DNA of 64,000 bases. It comes from Arsukibacterium perlucidum DSM 18276 (GTDB lineage: Bacteria > Pseudomonadota > Gammaproteobacteria > Enterobacterales > Alteromonadaceae). The notes under the pieces are model-generated. The model made no database searches, was not told the DNA's origin, and saw only the letters and a list, made by a program, of their open reading frames with translations. Below, piece after piece: positions 45,211 through 54,615 of the stretch. Numbering within the stretch: the first letter of the stretch is position 1; each line of letters begins with the position of its first letter. The stretch spans positions 1-64,000 of the forward strand of contig NZ_KB907703.1 of the NCBI RefSeq assembly GCF_000382165.1, in the 5' to 3' direction. A program made the translations under genes and the position numbers.

Positions 45211-46592
45211 CGCAACTTATCTCCCAGCAAAAATTGTAAGGCATGATCCATCCGAATATGTGGCAGGTTCGCATTCGCGGCCAGGGGTAAAGGCAATAAA
45301 GATGGAAAGCTAAACTTATGGCTGGCAAATACGGTGTTGTCAGGTACCTCGGCCGGAACATCGCCGGGGAATAAACTGATCTTGTTACCGCTTTCACTAT
45401 CAGTACCGGTTAAACACACCTGTTTTTGACCATTTTGCTCAATAAAACCTGACTGACTGGCGCTTAGCGCTGCCAACGCCATAGCTTCGGTTTTTGCCAG
45501 CTGATAAGTAGTCTGTTTAAGCGGCTGACGGAGCAGGCTTTGCAGCAGCAGGGTCAGCGCCTGGTGCTGCTCTGGCGTAACATGGTCAGCCTTACTGGCT
45601 GCGAATAACACTTTGCTGATTTGCGGTTTAAACAGCCGGCGCAACATACTGGACGGTCCATAGTTAAAGCTCTGCATAATCAGCTGCAGCGCCTGACTTA
45701 ATTCCTCCGTGGCCGCCGCACCGGCATTGAGCGCACTTAAGCAATCGACCAGTACAACCTGACGGTCTAACTGCGAGAAGTGCTGTTTATAAAAGGGTTT
45801 AACCACATAGTCACGATAGCTTTGATAATGGCTGGTCAGTTTTGCCAACAGCGCACTGTTTTCACTAAGCTGTCCGGGCAACAGCGGCACCAGCTGCAGC
45901 ATCGGCGCGCCCGCCAGCTCTCCCGGTACTAACAAGCGGCCGGGCTGGTTTAAATAGGTGCCAGCGGTAGCACTGAATTGCTGCAACAACTTTTTATAGG
46001 CTTCGGTTAACGTTTGCAGCTGACCTTCGCTGGCATCATTCAGATCCGTTGTAGCAAGCAGACTGTTAAACTCAGCGGCCAGCGCCTGGCGATGCGGTTT
46101 AGCGAATAATTGCCAGCTGAACTCACACCACTGCTGATAATCAAGCTGCAATAGCGGTAAATCCAGCAGCCATTCCCCCGGATAATCAACAATATCCAGT
46201 TCCAGTTCACTATAAGATTGCAGATGAGAACGCAGGCCCTGGCTTGCCTTATAACGCAGCGCGAGGCTCAGTTGACTCCAGCCGGTAGTTGAAGGAGGCC
46301 ATTGCGGCGGCTGTTGCTGTAAAAAACTCAGATTATGTTCAAACGGAAACCGTGGAATAGTGAGTGCTTGCTCGGCGGCCAGCCGGCCTCCCAGATAACG
46401 CCCTTGCTGCACCACACCAAAGAATGGCAAATTTTGCGGGCTGTCGCCCTGGGTAAGCTGATGAACCAGCGAGGTAATGAAGGCAGTTTTACCTGCCCCA
46501 CTCAGGCCAGTTACGCCCAGCCGGACATGCCGGTCCAGGGCGCGGTGGCGTAATTGACGACTTTGATGCTGCAGCTTATCAAGCCAGGTCAT
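45207..46592 (-). CDS. ycjX: YcjX-like P-loop protein
   Basis: 461 residues. N-terminal Walker A GVTGLSGAGKTAFITSLVH, Walker B-like LDIVDYPGEWLLDLP, and VLVDCLSALNAG. The DUF463/YcjX family is a stress-induced GTPase-like protein of unknown partner. It is followed at once by ycjF and lies 11 bases after pspC. Confidence 0.92.
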   Translation of the reverse strand: MTWLDKLQHQSRQLRHRALDRHVRLGVTGLSGAGKTAFITSLVHQLTQGDSPQNLPFFGVVQQGRYLGGRLAAEQALTIPRFPFEHNLSFLQQQPPQWPPSTTGWSQLSLALRYKASQGLRSHLQSYSELELDIVDYPGEWLLDLPLLQLDYQQWCEFSWQLFAKPHRQALAAEFNSLLATTDLNDASEGQLQTLTEAYKKLLQQFSATAGTYLNQPGRLLVPGELAGAPMLQLVPLLPGQLSENSALLAKLTSHYQSYRDYVVKPFYKQHFSQLDRQVVLVDCLSALNAGAAATEELSQALQLIMQSFNYGPSSMLRRLFKPQISKVLFAASKADHVTPEQHQALTLLLQSLLRQPLKQTTYQLAKTEAMALAALSASQSGFIEQNGQKQVCLTGTDSESGNKISLFPGDVPAEVPDNTVFASHKFSFPSLLPLPLAANANLPHIRMDHALQFLLGDKLR

Positions 46593-46602
46593 AAAGCTCC
46601 GT

Positions 46603-47016
46603 TTATAAGTTATTAAATTCCCGGTTCAACTGAAAGCGGCTTGATGTTACATGGCGTTCCATATCCTGTAACCGCAGCTCCAGACTATTGTAGCGATTTG
46701 CCAAATGTTGCAAGGCTTGCTTTGGTGGCTCACCACGCTGCCACACCCGGGTTTTAACTTCTACCGTAGGCTCTTCAGCCGTTGCAGCACCGCTTAACGA
46801 TTGCTTAGCTGCAACTACTGACTTTTTTTCGAGCACCATCCAGCCGGCAATATACAACGCAGGTACAAACCAGCCTACACCAAGAAATACCGCAGATACA
46901 GTGACCAGACGTACCAACCAGGTTTCCCAGCCAAAGTAGTCAGCTATCCCGGCACATACCCCTGCCACTTTACCATTGACGTCATCACGTAATAATTCAC
47001 GTTTTGGCTTAGTCAT
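46603..47016 (-). CDS. pspC: Phage-shock protein C
   Basis: 137 residues from the ATG at 47016 with GGAG eight bases upstream. The PspC domain (LLRDDVNGKVAGVCAGIADYFGWETWLVRLVTV) with one or two membrane helices, and a C-terminal soluble part with NSLELRLQDMERHVTS coiled coil. It acts at the inner membrane with PspB to release PspF from PspA. It overlaps pspB by eight bases. Confidence 0.94.
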   Translation of the reverse strand: MTKPKRELLRDDVNGKVAGVCAGIADYFGWETWLVRLVTVSAVFLGVGWFVPALYIAGWMVLEKKSVVAAKQSLSGAATAEEPTVEVKTRVWQRGEPPKQALQHLANRYNSLELRLQDMERHVTSSRFQLNREFNNL

Positions 47017-47245
47017 GCTGGTTTCTCCACTGCGGGCTTTCAGCATCTAAAATCGCTTCCAGAGTATGAATGCGCTCGGCCATTTTCTCAGCCCGGGCCG
47101 CCAGGTTGTTTAACTGTTGTAGTTCAACATCCGTTAACCCCTGTTGCATTTTACTTCTGCTGCGATAGTGCATAATTACCCATAAGGGTGCCACAAAGAT
47201 CATAAACAGGATCAGTGGCACAAAAATTAACTCATGAATATCCAT
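47009..47245 (-). CDS. pspB: Phage-shock protein B
   Basis: 78 residues: one N-terminal membrane helix (ELIFVPLILFMIFVAPLWVIMHY) and a coiled cytosolic tail (LQQLNNLAARAEKMAERIHTLEAILDAE). Typical PspB length and topology. Confidence 0.94.
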   Translation of the reverse strand: MDIHELIFVPLILFMIFVAPLWVIMHYRSRSKMQQGLTDVELQQLNNLAARAEKMAERIHTLEAILDAESPQWRNQHD

Positions 47246-47270
47246 TTAGCTGCTCCTGCGACGCCTGAAA

Positions 47271-47948
47271 TCAGGCGTCTCCTTTACTGGTTTTTTTGGT
47301 TACTTTGGCTTTTAGTTCAGCAAGTTCATTATCGATTTTATCTTGCGCAGCCAGTTCTGCAAACTCGTCTTTCAGGCTTTTCTTGCCCAAATCATAAGAC
47401 TCGACCTGCGCTTCCAGCGAATCAATTTTCTGCTCATAACGTTCAAATTTGTACATCGCATCGTTGATCCGGTTACTATCAAGTGATTTTTTCACTTCCA
47501 GCCGGTTTTCAACAGTGGTGCGACGCATTAACATTGATTTCTGCCGGGCTTTAGCATCAGCCAGTTTTTCCTGCAGCTGTGATACCTCATCCTGCAACTT
47601 ACTAATGTGCTCGTCTAACACGGCAATATCACGCAGCAACGCATCGGCTTGCTCCGCTGCTTTCTGCTTTTCAATCAGGGCAGCGCGCGCCAGGTCATCG
47701 CGATCTTTACTCAATGCCAGTTCGGCTTTAGCCTGCCAGTCATCTGCTTCGCCTTGCAATCTGCTGACAACCCGTTGTAAATCTTTTTTCTCGGCAATCG
47801 TTTTGGCAGAAGATGAACGTACTTCTACCAGTGTATCTTCCATTTCCTGAATAATCAGCCGTACCATTTTTTCCGGATCTTCGGCTTTATCCAGCAACGA
47901 ATTGATGTTTGAGTTCACAATGTCTGAAAAGCGTGAAAAAATACCCAT
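47271..47948 (-). CDS. pspA: Phage-shock protein A
   Basis: 225 residues of coiled-coil. Start GIFSRFSDIVNSNINSLLDKAEDPEKMVRLIIQEMEDTLVEVRSSSAKTIAEKK is the PspA/ESCRT-III-like N-terminus. It binds and inhibits PspF, and on envelope stress oligomerises on the inner membrane. AGAGG precedes the ATG. Confidence 0.96.
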   Translation of the reverse strand: MGIFSRFSDIVNSNINSLLDKAEDPEKMVRLIIQEMEDTLVEVRSSSAKTIAEKKDLQRVVSRLQGEADDWQAKAELALSKDRDDLARAALIEKQKAAEQADALLRDIAVLDEHISKLQDEVSQLQEKLADAKARQKSMLMRRTTVENRLEVKKSLDSNRINDAMYKFERYEQKIDSLEAQVESYDLGKKSLKDEFAELAAQDKIDNELAELKAKVTKKTSKGDA

Positions 47949-47990
47949 CTTAGTTACCTCTGTCTGTTGATGTTATTACACTATTGCTTA

Positions 47991-48007
47991 TTCAGGTTTC
48001 TTGCCAA
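47991..48007 (-). promoter_or_regulatory. Sigma-54-like promoter of pspABC
   Basis: TTGGCAAGAAACCTGAA on the minus strand: TTGGCA at −24, correct ten-base spacing, and TGA in place of TTGC at −12 (GG-N10-GA). It lies 43 bases upstream of the pspA ATG, beside divergent pspF. Confidence 0.5.
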
Positions 48008-48130
48008 CTTTGCAAATTATCATAACGCATTAATTTTTAATAACTTTATTTATTTTAAACAAAAGCTTTAGCTCCTGCAGTTTATGAAATACACTACTTA
48101 TTAGCCAATTTAACTACTTAGTAGCTGCCA

Positions 48131-49225
48131 ATGAACAGAAAATACCAACAAGACAACCTGATTGGCCAGGCCAATAGTTTTTTAAACGTACTTGATCAAG
48201 TATCGCAACTGGCACCGCTGGATAAGCCGGTGTTAATTATCGGCGAACGGGGCACGGGCAAAGAGCTGATCGCCGCCAGGCTGCACTTTCTGTCGCAGCG
48301 CTGGGACCAGCAATACCTGACCCTGAATTGTGCCGCATTAAATGAGAACCTGCTGGAAAGCGAGCTGTTTGGTCACGAGGCAGGGGCATTTACCGGCGCA
48401 GGTAAACGCCATGAAGGTCGGTTTGAACGGGCAAACGGTGGCACTTTATTTCTGGATGAGCTGGCAAATACTCCGGCACTGGTGCAGGAAAAACTACTAC
48501 GGGTAATTGAATACGGCGAGTTTGAGCGGGTCGGCGGTAGCAGGCCTGTAAGGGTTGACGTCCGGTTAGTGTGTGCCACTAACGAAGATTTACCCACGAT
48601 GGCTGAAAACGGCGAATTCAGAGCCGATTTACTCGACCGACTAGCCTTTGACGTTATTACCCTGCCGCCGATGCGCGAACGCCGGGAAGATATTTTGCTG
48701 TTGGCCGAACATTTTGCGATGAATATGGCCAGAGAACTTGGCTTTGAGCTGTTTAGTGGGTTTAGTGAAAAGGCAAAAAACACCCTGCTTGACTATCACT
48801 GGCCCGGTAACGTGCGTGAATTAAAAAACGTGGTAGAGCGCAGTGTGTATCGTACCAATAACCCTTATGTGCCAGTGCATCATATCCAGTTAAACCCGTT
48901 CGAGTCGGCCTTCAGGCCTACCCAGCGTATTAAAACCCGACCGCAAGCGGTGCAAAAATCAGCAGAACCACTGGTAACCACTGTCAATACTGCTGATAAT
49001 AGTCAGGCGGTTAAGCCCGGTGAGCCTGTCAGCGATGCTATTGATTTCAGTAATGGCGTCGACTTCAAAACCTTATCGCAGGATTTCGAAGTAAAGTTGA
49101 TTAAGGATGCACTCAGTGCCAGCCAGTATAATCAGAAAAAGACCGCAGATTTACTTAACCTGACCTATCATCAGTTACGTGGTTATATGAAAAAGTATCA
49201 GTTGCTGGAAAGCCAGCAGGGATGA
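48131..49225 (+). CDS. pspF: Psp operon transcriptional activator PspF
   Basis: 364 residues. No N-terminal receiver; AAA+ with Walker A GERGTGKE (38–45), an intact sigma-54 contact loop GAFTGA (85–90), LFLDELANT, and an HTH (TADLLNLTYHQLRGYMKKY). It is longer than E. coli PspF (~325) because of a Pro/Thr/Val-rich linker (about 265–310). The stop overlaps the sapA start by 4 bases. It is divergent from pspA. Confidence 0.94.
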   Translation: MNRKYQQDNLIGQANSFLNVLDQVSQLAPLDKPVLIIGERGTGKELIAARLHFLSQRWDQQYLTLNCAALNENLLESELFGHEAGAFTGAGKRHEGRFERANGGTLFLDELANTPALVQEKLLRVIEYGEFERVGGSRPVRVDVRLVCATNEDLPTMAENGEFRADLLDRLAFDVITLPPMRERREDILLLAEHFAMNMARELGFELFSGFSEKAKNTLLDYHWPGNVRELKNVVERSVYRTNNPYVPVHHIQLNPFESAFRPTQRIKTRPQAVQKSAEPLVTTVNTADNSQAVKPGEPVSDAIDFSNGVDFKTLSQDFEVKLIKDALSASQYNQKKTADLLNLTYHQLRGYMKKYQLLESQQG

Positions 49226-50859
49226 ATTTGTCTATTAAACATTTTGTATATCCGATATACAGCTGTGCAATGCTAAGCGCCTTGCTGTTGCTTGCTGGCT
49301 GTCAGCCGCAGCTACCTGAAGCAGCGCGCAGTGGCCTGGTTTATTGCTCAGAGGGATCACCAGAAAGCTTTAACCCGCAATTAGTTACCTCCGGCACTAC
49401 TATTGATATTATCAGCCAGCAGTTATATGACCGGCTGGTCGATATTAACCCTGACAATGGCGATATTATTGCTGGCCTGGCAACGAGCTGGCAGGTCAGC
49501 GCGGATGGTACCCGCTATCAATTTACGTTACGTGACAACGTCAGCTTTCATAGCACTCATTACTTTTCACCCGGCCGGAAATTTAATGCCAGCGATGTGG
49601 TATTTACTTTCAACCGGATCACCGACCCGCTGCATCCGTTTCATCTGCAAGGTGGTGGTGTTTATCCTTACTTCCAGAGTGTCGACTGGGCAAGCCTGGT
49701 AAAACAGGTAGAGGCCATCGATGACCATACCGTAGTTTTTAAGCTACAACGGCCTGACAGCTCGTTTTTATCTAATCTGACAACCGATTTTGCTGCCATC
49801 CTTTCGGCAGAGTATGGTCAGAAATTGCTGGCAGCAAAACAACCCGCGCAGATTGACCGCCTGCCGGTTGGCACCGGCCCCTTTCGCTTCAGAGAGTACC
49901 AAAAAGATATTCTGGTCAGGCTATATCGTAACAAAAACTATTGGCGCGGCGACACCCAACCCGAGCAACTGGTATTTGATATAGTGCCTAACAATGCCAG
50001 AAGAATGGCTAAGTTATTCACTCACGAATGCGATATCGTTTCTTACCCAAGGGTTGCAGAGTTAGAACTGATCGCTGCACGGCCTGACGTAACTGTCCAG
50101 GAAAGCACCAGTATGAATGTCGGCTTCTGGGCCTTTAATACTCAAAAGCCACCTTTTGATCAGTTGGCTGTGCGTCAGGCACTGGCAATGGCCATTAACA
50201 GAGCAGCTATTTTACAAGCGGTTTATTATGGCCAGGCGACACCGGCCTACGGCATTCTTCCTCCAACCTCATGGGCATACAATGATGGCTTGCCGGCGCC
50301 AGTGTACTCGCCGGCCAAAGCCCGGGCGTTACTTGCCGAAGCAGGCTACCCTAACGGCTTTACCATGGATATCTGGGCCATGCCGGTACAACGCTTATAT
50401 AATCCTAATGCGCTGAAAATGGCAGAGTTAATGCAAGCCGACCTGGCCCAGATTGGCGTTAAAGCGAATATTGTTTCTTATGAGTGGAACAGCTTCCGTC
50501 AGAAACTCGGTAACTTTGAGCATGATTCAGTACTAATTGGCTGGGCGGCAGATAACCCTGATCCTGATAATTTTTTCCGCCCCTTGCTTAGCTGCGCCGC
50601 CAGAGACAGCGGCAGTAACCGGGCTAACTGGTGCGATCCGGCATTTGATGAAATTATCAGTGAAGCCCTGTTAACCGCAAACCAGCAGCAACGCCGGGCC
50701 CTGTACTTAACTGCGCAACAGTATTTACATCAACAGCAACCGCTGGTAGCCATTGCCCATTCGCAACGGTTTCAGGCAATCAGCAGTTCAGTTAGCGGCG
50801 TAACTATTAACCCTTACGGTGGCATAGCCCTGCAGCACGCAAAAAGGGTTGAACCATGA
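49222..50859 (+). CDS. sapA: SapA-like peptide-binding lipoprotein
   Basis: 545 residues, periplasmic substrate-binding protein family 5. It has a lipoprotein signal (LLLLAGCQPQLPEAARS). Motifs: LVYCSEGSPESFNPQLVTSGTTIDIISQQLYDRLV and FDEIISEAL. It delivers antimicrobial-type peptides to SapBC. The ATGA overlap with pspF couples translation. Confidence 0.93.
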   Translation: MNLSIKHFVYPIYSCAMLSALLLLAGCQPQLPEAARSGLVYCSEGSPESFNPQLVTSGTTIDIISQQLYDRLVDINPDNGDIIAGLATSWQVSADGTRYQFTLRDNVSFHSTHYFSPGRKFNASDVVFTFNRITDPLHPFHLQGGGVYPYFQSVDWASLVKQVEAIDDHTVVFKLQRPDSSFLSNLTTDFAAILSAEYGQKLLAAKQPAQIDRLPVGTGPFRFREYQKDILVRLYRNKNYWRGDTQPEQLVFDIVPNNARRMAKLFTHECDIVSYPRVAELELIAARPDVTVQESTSMNVGFWAFNTQKPPFDQLAVRQALAMAINRAAILQAVYYGQATPAYGILPPTSWAYNDGLPAPVYSPAKARALLAEAGYPNGFTMDIWAMPVQRLYNPNALKMAELMQADLAQIGVKANIVSYEWNSFRQKLGNFEHDSVLIGWAADNPDPDNFFRPLLSCAARDSGSNRANWCDPAFDEIISEALLTANQQQRRALYLTAQQYLHQQQPLVAIAHSQRFQAISSSVSGVTINPYGGIALQHAKRVEP

Positions 50860-51872
50860 CCCGCTACCTGTTACGCCGCTTGTTTCTGATGGGATTCGTA
50901 TTTCTGGCGCTTAGCCTGCTGGCTTTTAGCCTGGGCTATTTATTTCCTGGTGATGTGGTACAAAATGTCAGTGGTTTAAGGCCAATTGATGATAACCAGC
51001 GCCAGCAACTGATTAGTTATTACCAACTGGACCAGAATATTCTGCAGCAATACCTGGCGTTTTTGGGGCGGATTACCCAGGGAGACTGGGGCTTGTCTTT
51101 TTCCAGCCAGCAACCCTTGCTGCATGAAATAAAACTGTTGCTACCAGCCACGCTTGAGCTGGCAGCTTACGCATTATTATTGTCGTTTATTATTGGCATT
51201 CCACTTGGGATCCTGGCCGCATTTAAACCGGATAATATTATTGGGAAATCTATTTCTGCGCTCGCCATGGTTGGCTATTCGCTGCCGATATTCTGGTGGG
51301 GCTTATTACTGATAATGTTTTTCTCACTGGCATTAGGCTGGCTGCCTTCAGCCGGACGTATTGGGGTACTTTACGAAATTCCTCATAGCAGCGGTTTTAT
51401 GCTGTATGACATTCTGCAAGCAGACATTAACTATCGTAACGAAGCGCTGCACAACGCACTTCAGCATTTATTCCTGCCAACTATTGTACTGGCAACCTTT
51501 CCGACAACTGTAATGATCCGCTTTGTCCGCGACGCTATGCTCAATGTCTGGGAGCAAAACTACATTAAAACAGCCAGGGCAAAGGGCTTAAACCGTGGTC
51601 AGGTTCTTTATCGCCATGGCCTGCGCAATGCCTTGTTACCCGTTATACGCCAAATAGGTTTGCAATTCAGTACTCTGATTACCCTGGCAATGCTGACTGA
51701 AGTGATCTTCTCCTGGCCAGGCATTGGCCGCTGGCTGATTGACAGTATTTACCAACGCAATTATCCCGCTATCCAGGCTGGCTTATTGGTAATATCGACC
51801 ATGGTAATCACCATCAACATGCTGACAGAAATTTTGCATGCTTTTTTTAACCCGTTAGCCAGGCGAGGTTAA
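50856..51872 (+). CDS. sapB: SapB-like peptide permease
   Basis: 338 residues, six membrane helices, DppB-type. The EAA loop is in ARAKGLNRGQVLYRHGLRNALLPV. It overlaps sapA by 4 bases and is followed by sapC. Confidence 0.94.
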   Translation: MTRYLLRRLFLMGFVFLALSLLAFSLGYLFPGDVVQNVSGLRPIDDNQRQQLISYYQLDQNILQQYLAFLGRITQGDWGLSFSSQQPLLHEIKLLLPATLELAAYALLLSFIIGIPLGILAAFKPDNIIGKSISALAMVGYSLPIFWWGLLLIMFFSLALGWLPSAGRIGVLYEIPHSSGFMLYDILQADINYRNEALHNALQHLFLPTIVLATFPTTVMIRFVRDAMLNVWEQNYIKTARAKGLNRGQVLYRHGLRNALLPVIRQIGLQFSTLITLAMLTEVIFSWPGIGRWLIDSIYQRNYPAIQAGLLVISTMVITINMLTEILHAFFNPLARRG

Positions 51873-51873
51873 T

Positions 51874-52767
51874 ATGAGCAAGTTCCGCTTATATCTTGAA
51901 GAAAACAACCGCTCACCGGTTAAGCAGCTTTGGCGTGAATTCAGGCGACAGCATTCAGCAATGACCGGGTTAGTGCTGTTTATCAGCTTCTTTGCCATCA
52001 GCCTGCTGGCCCCTTTCATTACGCCACATGATCCGTACTTACAGGTTGATGAACTCTTACTGTTACCGCCGTCCTGGAGTGCCGCCGGCCTGGTGCAATA
52101 TCCTTTTGGCACAGATGACCTAGGCCGTGATTTACTCTCCCGGATGATCAAAGGTACCAGCTATACCTTTGGTTTTGCCCTTATCACGGTAGCAGGCGCC
52201 CTGGTAATGGGGCTGATACTGGGTGCTCTGGCAGGTATGAGTAAAGGCGTTAAATCCAGTGTGTTTAATCATATACTGGATTTAGCACTGACCATCCCAT
52301 CGCTGCTACTGGCAATCATTATTGTAGCTATTATTGGCCCAGGCTTGATGAATACCACCTGGGCTATCATGTTGGCGCTTTTACCACAATTTGTGCATGG
52401 TATTCGCAATGCCATTGATGAAGAGTTAAAACAGGATTATGTCGTTGCCTACCGGCTGGATGGTGCCAATGACTGGCATGTATTGAGCAGACTCATTTTG
52501 CCCAACATCTGGGAAAAATTGACAATTATGGCCACTATGGCCATTTCTACCGCCATTTTGGATATCGCTGCGCTGGGTTTTCTCGGTTTTGGTGCTCAGG
52601 CGCCGTTGTCTGAATGGGGCGCCATGATCAGCGATTCACTTGACCTGATCTATCTGGCTCCGAGCAGTGTGGCGATTCCGGGCCTGCTTATTTTCACCGC
52701 TGTGCTATCTGTGAACCTGGTTGGTGACGGTTTAAAAACCGCAATCTTAAAAAGGCGGCAAAGTTAA
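51874..52767 (+). CDS. sapC: SapC-like peptide permease
   Basis: 297 residues, DppC-type. Seen: FGTDDLGRDLLSRMIKGTSYTFGFAL and the EAA loop RLDGANDWHVLSRLILPNIWEKL. Only one base separates it from the sapB stop; sapD follows directly. Confidence 0.94.
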   Translation: MSKFRLYLEENNRSPVKQLWREFRRQHSAMTGLVLFISFFAISLLAPFITPHDPYLQVDELLLLPPSWSAAGLVQYPFGTDDLGRDLLSRMIKGTSYTFGFALITVAGALVMGLILGALAGMSKGVKSSVFNHILDLALTIPSLLLAIIIVAIIGPGLMNTTWAIMLALLPQFVHGIRNAIDEELKQDYVVAYRLDGANDWHVLSRLILPNIWEKLTIMATMAISTAILDIAALGFLGFGAQAPLSEWGAMISDSLDLIYLAPSSVAIPGLLIFTAVLSVNLVGDGLKTAILKRRQS

Positions 52768-53760
52768 ATGTTATTGCTCGATATTAAAAACCTGACTATT
52801 GAGCTGGAAACCGGCGACGGCCTGGTACGAGCGGTTGACAGGGTAAGCCTTAGTCTGCGTGAAGGTGAAACGCGCGGCCTGGTAGGAGAGTCAGGTTCCG
52901 GTAAAAGCCTGATAGCTAAAGCGATTGTCGGCGTACTTAACCGCCGCTGGCAGGTAACTGCCGACCGCTTTCACTGGCTTGGCAAAGATTTATTGCGACT
53001 GACCCCGGAACAAAGACGGCAGATAATTGGCCGTGATATTGCGATGATTTATCAGGAGCCCAGCCGCAGCCTTGACCCGACGGCAGTAATTGGTGAACAG
53101 TTAGAAGAAGCGATTCCGGATCATCTGCTCACCGGCCCCTGGTGGCGCCGTAATGCGTTCCGCCGTAAAAAAGCTATTGGCTTGCTCCATAAAGTTGGGG
53201 TAAAAGATCATCAACGGGTACTGCAAAGCTACCCCTATCAGTTATCAGAAGGCATTTGTCAGAAGGTTATGATAGCGATGGCTATTGCCAAAAACCCAAA
53301 ATTACTGATTGCTGATGAACCTACTACAGCGCTGGAGAGCACCACACAAGCGCAATTATTTCGCTTACTTGCCAGTTTCAATCAACTTAAGGGCATGTCA
53401 ATATTACTAATAAGTCATGAGCTGGAGAGTGTGGCCCGCTATACGCAGAAACTCAGTGTCTTATATTGCGGACAGTTGGTAGAAGCCGGCGAAACCAGTC
53501 AGGTACTGCAAGCACCCTTGCACCCCTACACCGATGCCCTGATTAAAAGCGTACCCGAATTCCAGCCTGATTTAGCACCCAAAACCCCGCTCTATGCATT
53601 ACCCGGCAGTATTCCAACATTGCAACACTTACCAATTGGCTGCCGGCTCGGTCCCCGCTGCCCCAATGCCCGCAAAGAATGCGTGAAAACCCCGGCATTG
53701 GAACGTCAGCAAAGTCACTATTTCAGCTGCCACTTTCCATTAACGACTAAGGGCAGCTAA
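52768..53760 (+). CDS. sapD: SapD-like ABC ATPase
   Basis: 330 residues. Walker A GESGSGKSLIAKA, ABC signature LSEGICQKVMIA (degenerate from LSGGQ), Walker B LLIADEPTTAL, and a C-terminal oligopeptide-type cysteine-rich tail (CRLGPRCPNARKEC). It pairs with SapF. Confidence 0.93.
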   Translation: MLLLDIKNLTIELETGDGLVRAVDRVSLSLREGETRGLVGESGSGKSLIAKAIVGVLNRRWQVTADRFHWLGKDLLRLTPEQRRQIIGRDIAMIYQEPSRSLDPTAVIGEQLEEAIPDHLLTGPWWRRNAFRRKKAIGLLHKVGVKDHQRVLQSYPYQLSEGICQKVMIAMAIAKNPKLLIADEPTTALESTTQAQLFRLLASFNQLKGMSILLISHELESVARYTQKLSVLYCGQLVEAGETSQVLQAPLHPYTDALIKSVPEFQPDLAPKTPLYALPGSIPTLQHLPIGCRLGPRCPNARKECVKTPALERQQSHYFSCHFPLTTKGS

Positions 53761-54527
53761 TGACTGACTTACTTGAAGTCCAGGCACTAAGCAAAAGCTA
53801 CAACAAACAGCGAGGCTGGTTTGGCCGGCAGCATATTTCTGCACTGGAAAATATCAGTTTCACCCTGGCAGAAGGCAAAACCCTGGCCATTGTCGGTGAG
53901 ACCGGCTCGGGTAAAAGCACCCTGGCTAAACTACTGGTTGGTATTGAAAAACCGGACAGCGGTCAAATCTTGCTGGCGGGCCAGCCAGTACAAATCAGTC
54001 ATTATAAAAAATATAACCATGTAATCCGCTTTATTTTTCAGGACGCAGGCCGCTCGTTAAATCCTTCCCAAAAAGTGGGTCAGATGCTGGAAGACGTGTT
54101 GTGTTTCAGTACGGTACTTGATCAACAACAACGACGCTATAAAATTGGCCAGACGTTGAAACTTCTTGGATTACTGGATGAACATGCTGAATATTACCCG
54201 CATATGTTTTCAGGAGGCCAGCTGCAACGGGTAGCCCTGGCCAGAGCACTTATCCTGGACCCTAAGCTGCTTATCCTGGATGAAGCCCTGACAGCCCTGG
54301 ACCCAACTTTAAGGGCCCAGATTGTTAATTTGCTGCTGGAACTTCAGCAAAAATCAGGACTGGCCTATTTGCTGATTAGCAATCAATTGCGGTTAGTTCG
54401 CCATATCAGCGATAGTATTCTGGTTTTACATCAGGGTAAGGCCGTTGATTACGGCACAACAGCTGATGTGTTTGCTGCCCCGGCCCACGATTACACCAGA
54501 AAACTTATTAACAGCTCTGGCGGCTAA
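53760..54527 (+). CDS. sapF: SapF-like ABC ATPase
   Basis: 255 residues. Walker A GETGSGKSTLAKL, signature FSGGQLQRVALARAL, Walker B LLILDEALTALD. It overlaps sapD by one base. It forms the second nucleotide-binding subunit and ends the operon. Confidence 0.93.
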   Translation: MTDLLEVQALSKSYNKQRGWFGRQHISALENISFTLAEGKTLAIVGETGSGKSTLAKLLVGIEKPDSGQILLAGQPVQISHYKKYNHVIRFIFQDAGRSLNPSQKVGQMLEDVLCFSTVLDQQQRRYKIGQTLKLLGLLDEHAEYYPHMFSGGQLQRVALARALILDPKLLILDEALTALDPTLRAQIVNLLLELQQKSGLAYLLISNQLRLVRHISDSILVLHQGKAVDYGTTADVFAAPAHDYTRKLINSSGG

Positions 54528-54563
54528 CGACAAATCTCTGCATGATCGTAGCCAATTTAAAAC

Positions 54564-54594
54564 AAAAAACCGTGCTCTTGGCACGGTTTTTTTA
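54564..54594. terminator. Bidirectional terminator between sapF and ppiD
   Basis: AAAAAACCGTGC-TCTT-GGCACGGTTTTTTT: 8-bp core stem with A-run upstream and T-run downstream on either strand. Confidence 0.9.
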
Positions 54595-54615
54595 ATTACT
54601 AAGCTATCAGCTTAC

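Noticed and set aside
48113-48132. Second sigma-54-like match at the pspF start (minus-strand TTGGCAGC)
   Set aside because: The −12 element is poor and the position overlaps the pspF start codon; the match at 47991–48007 is better placed.
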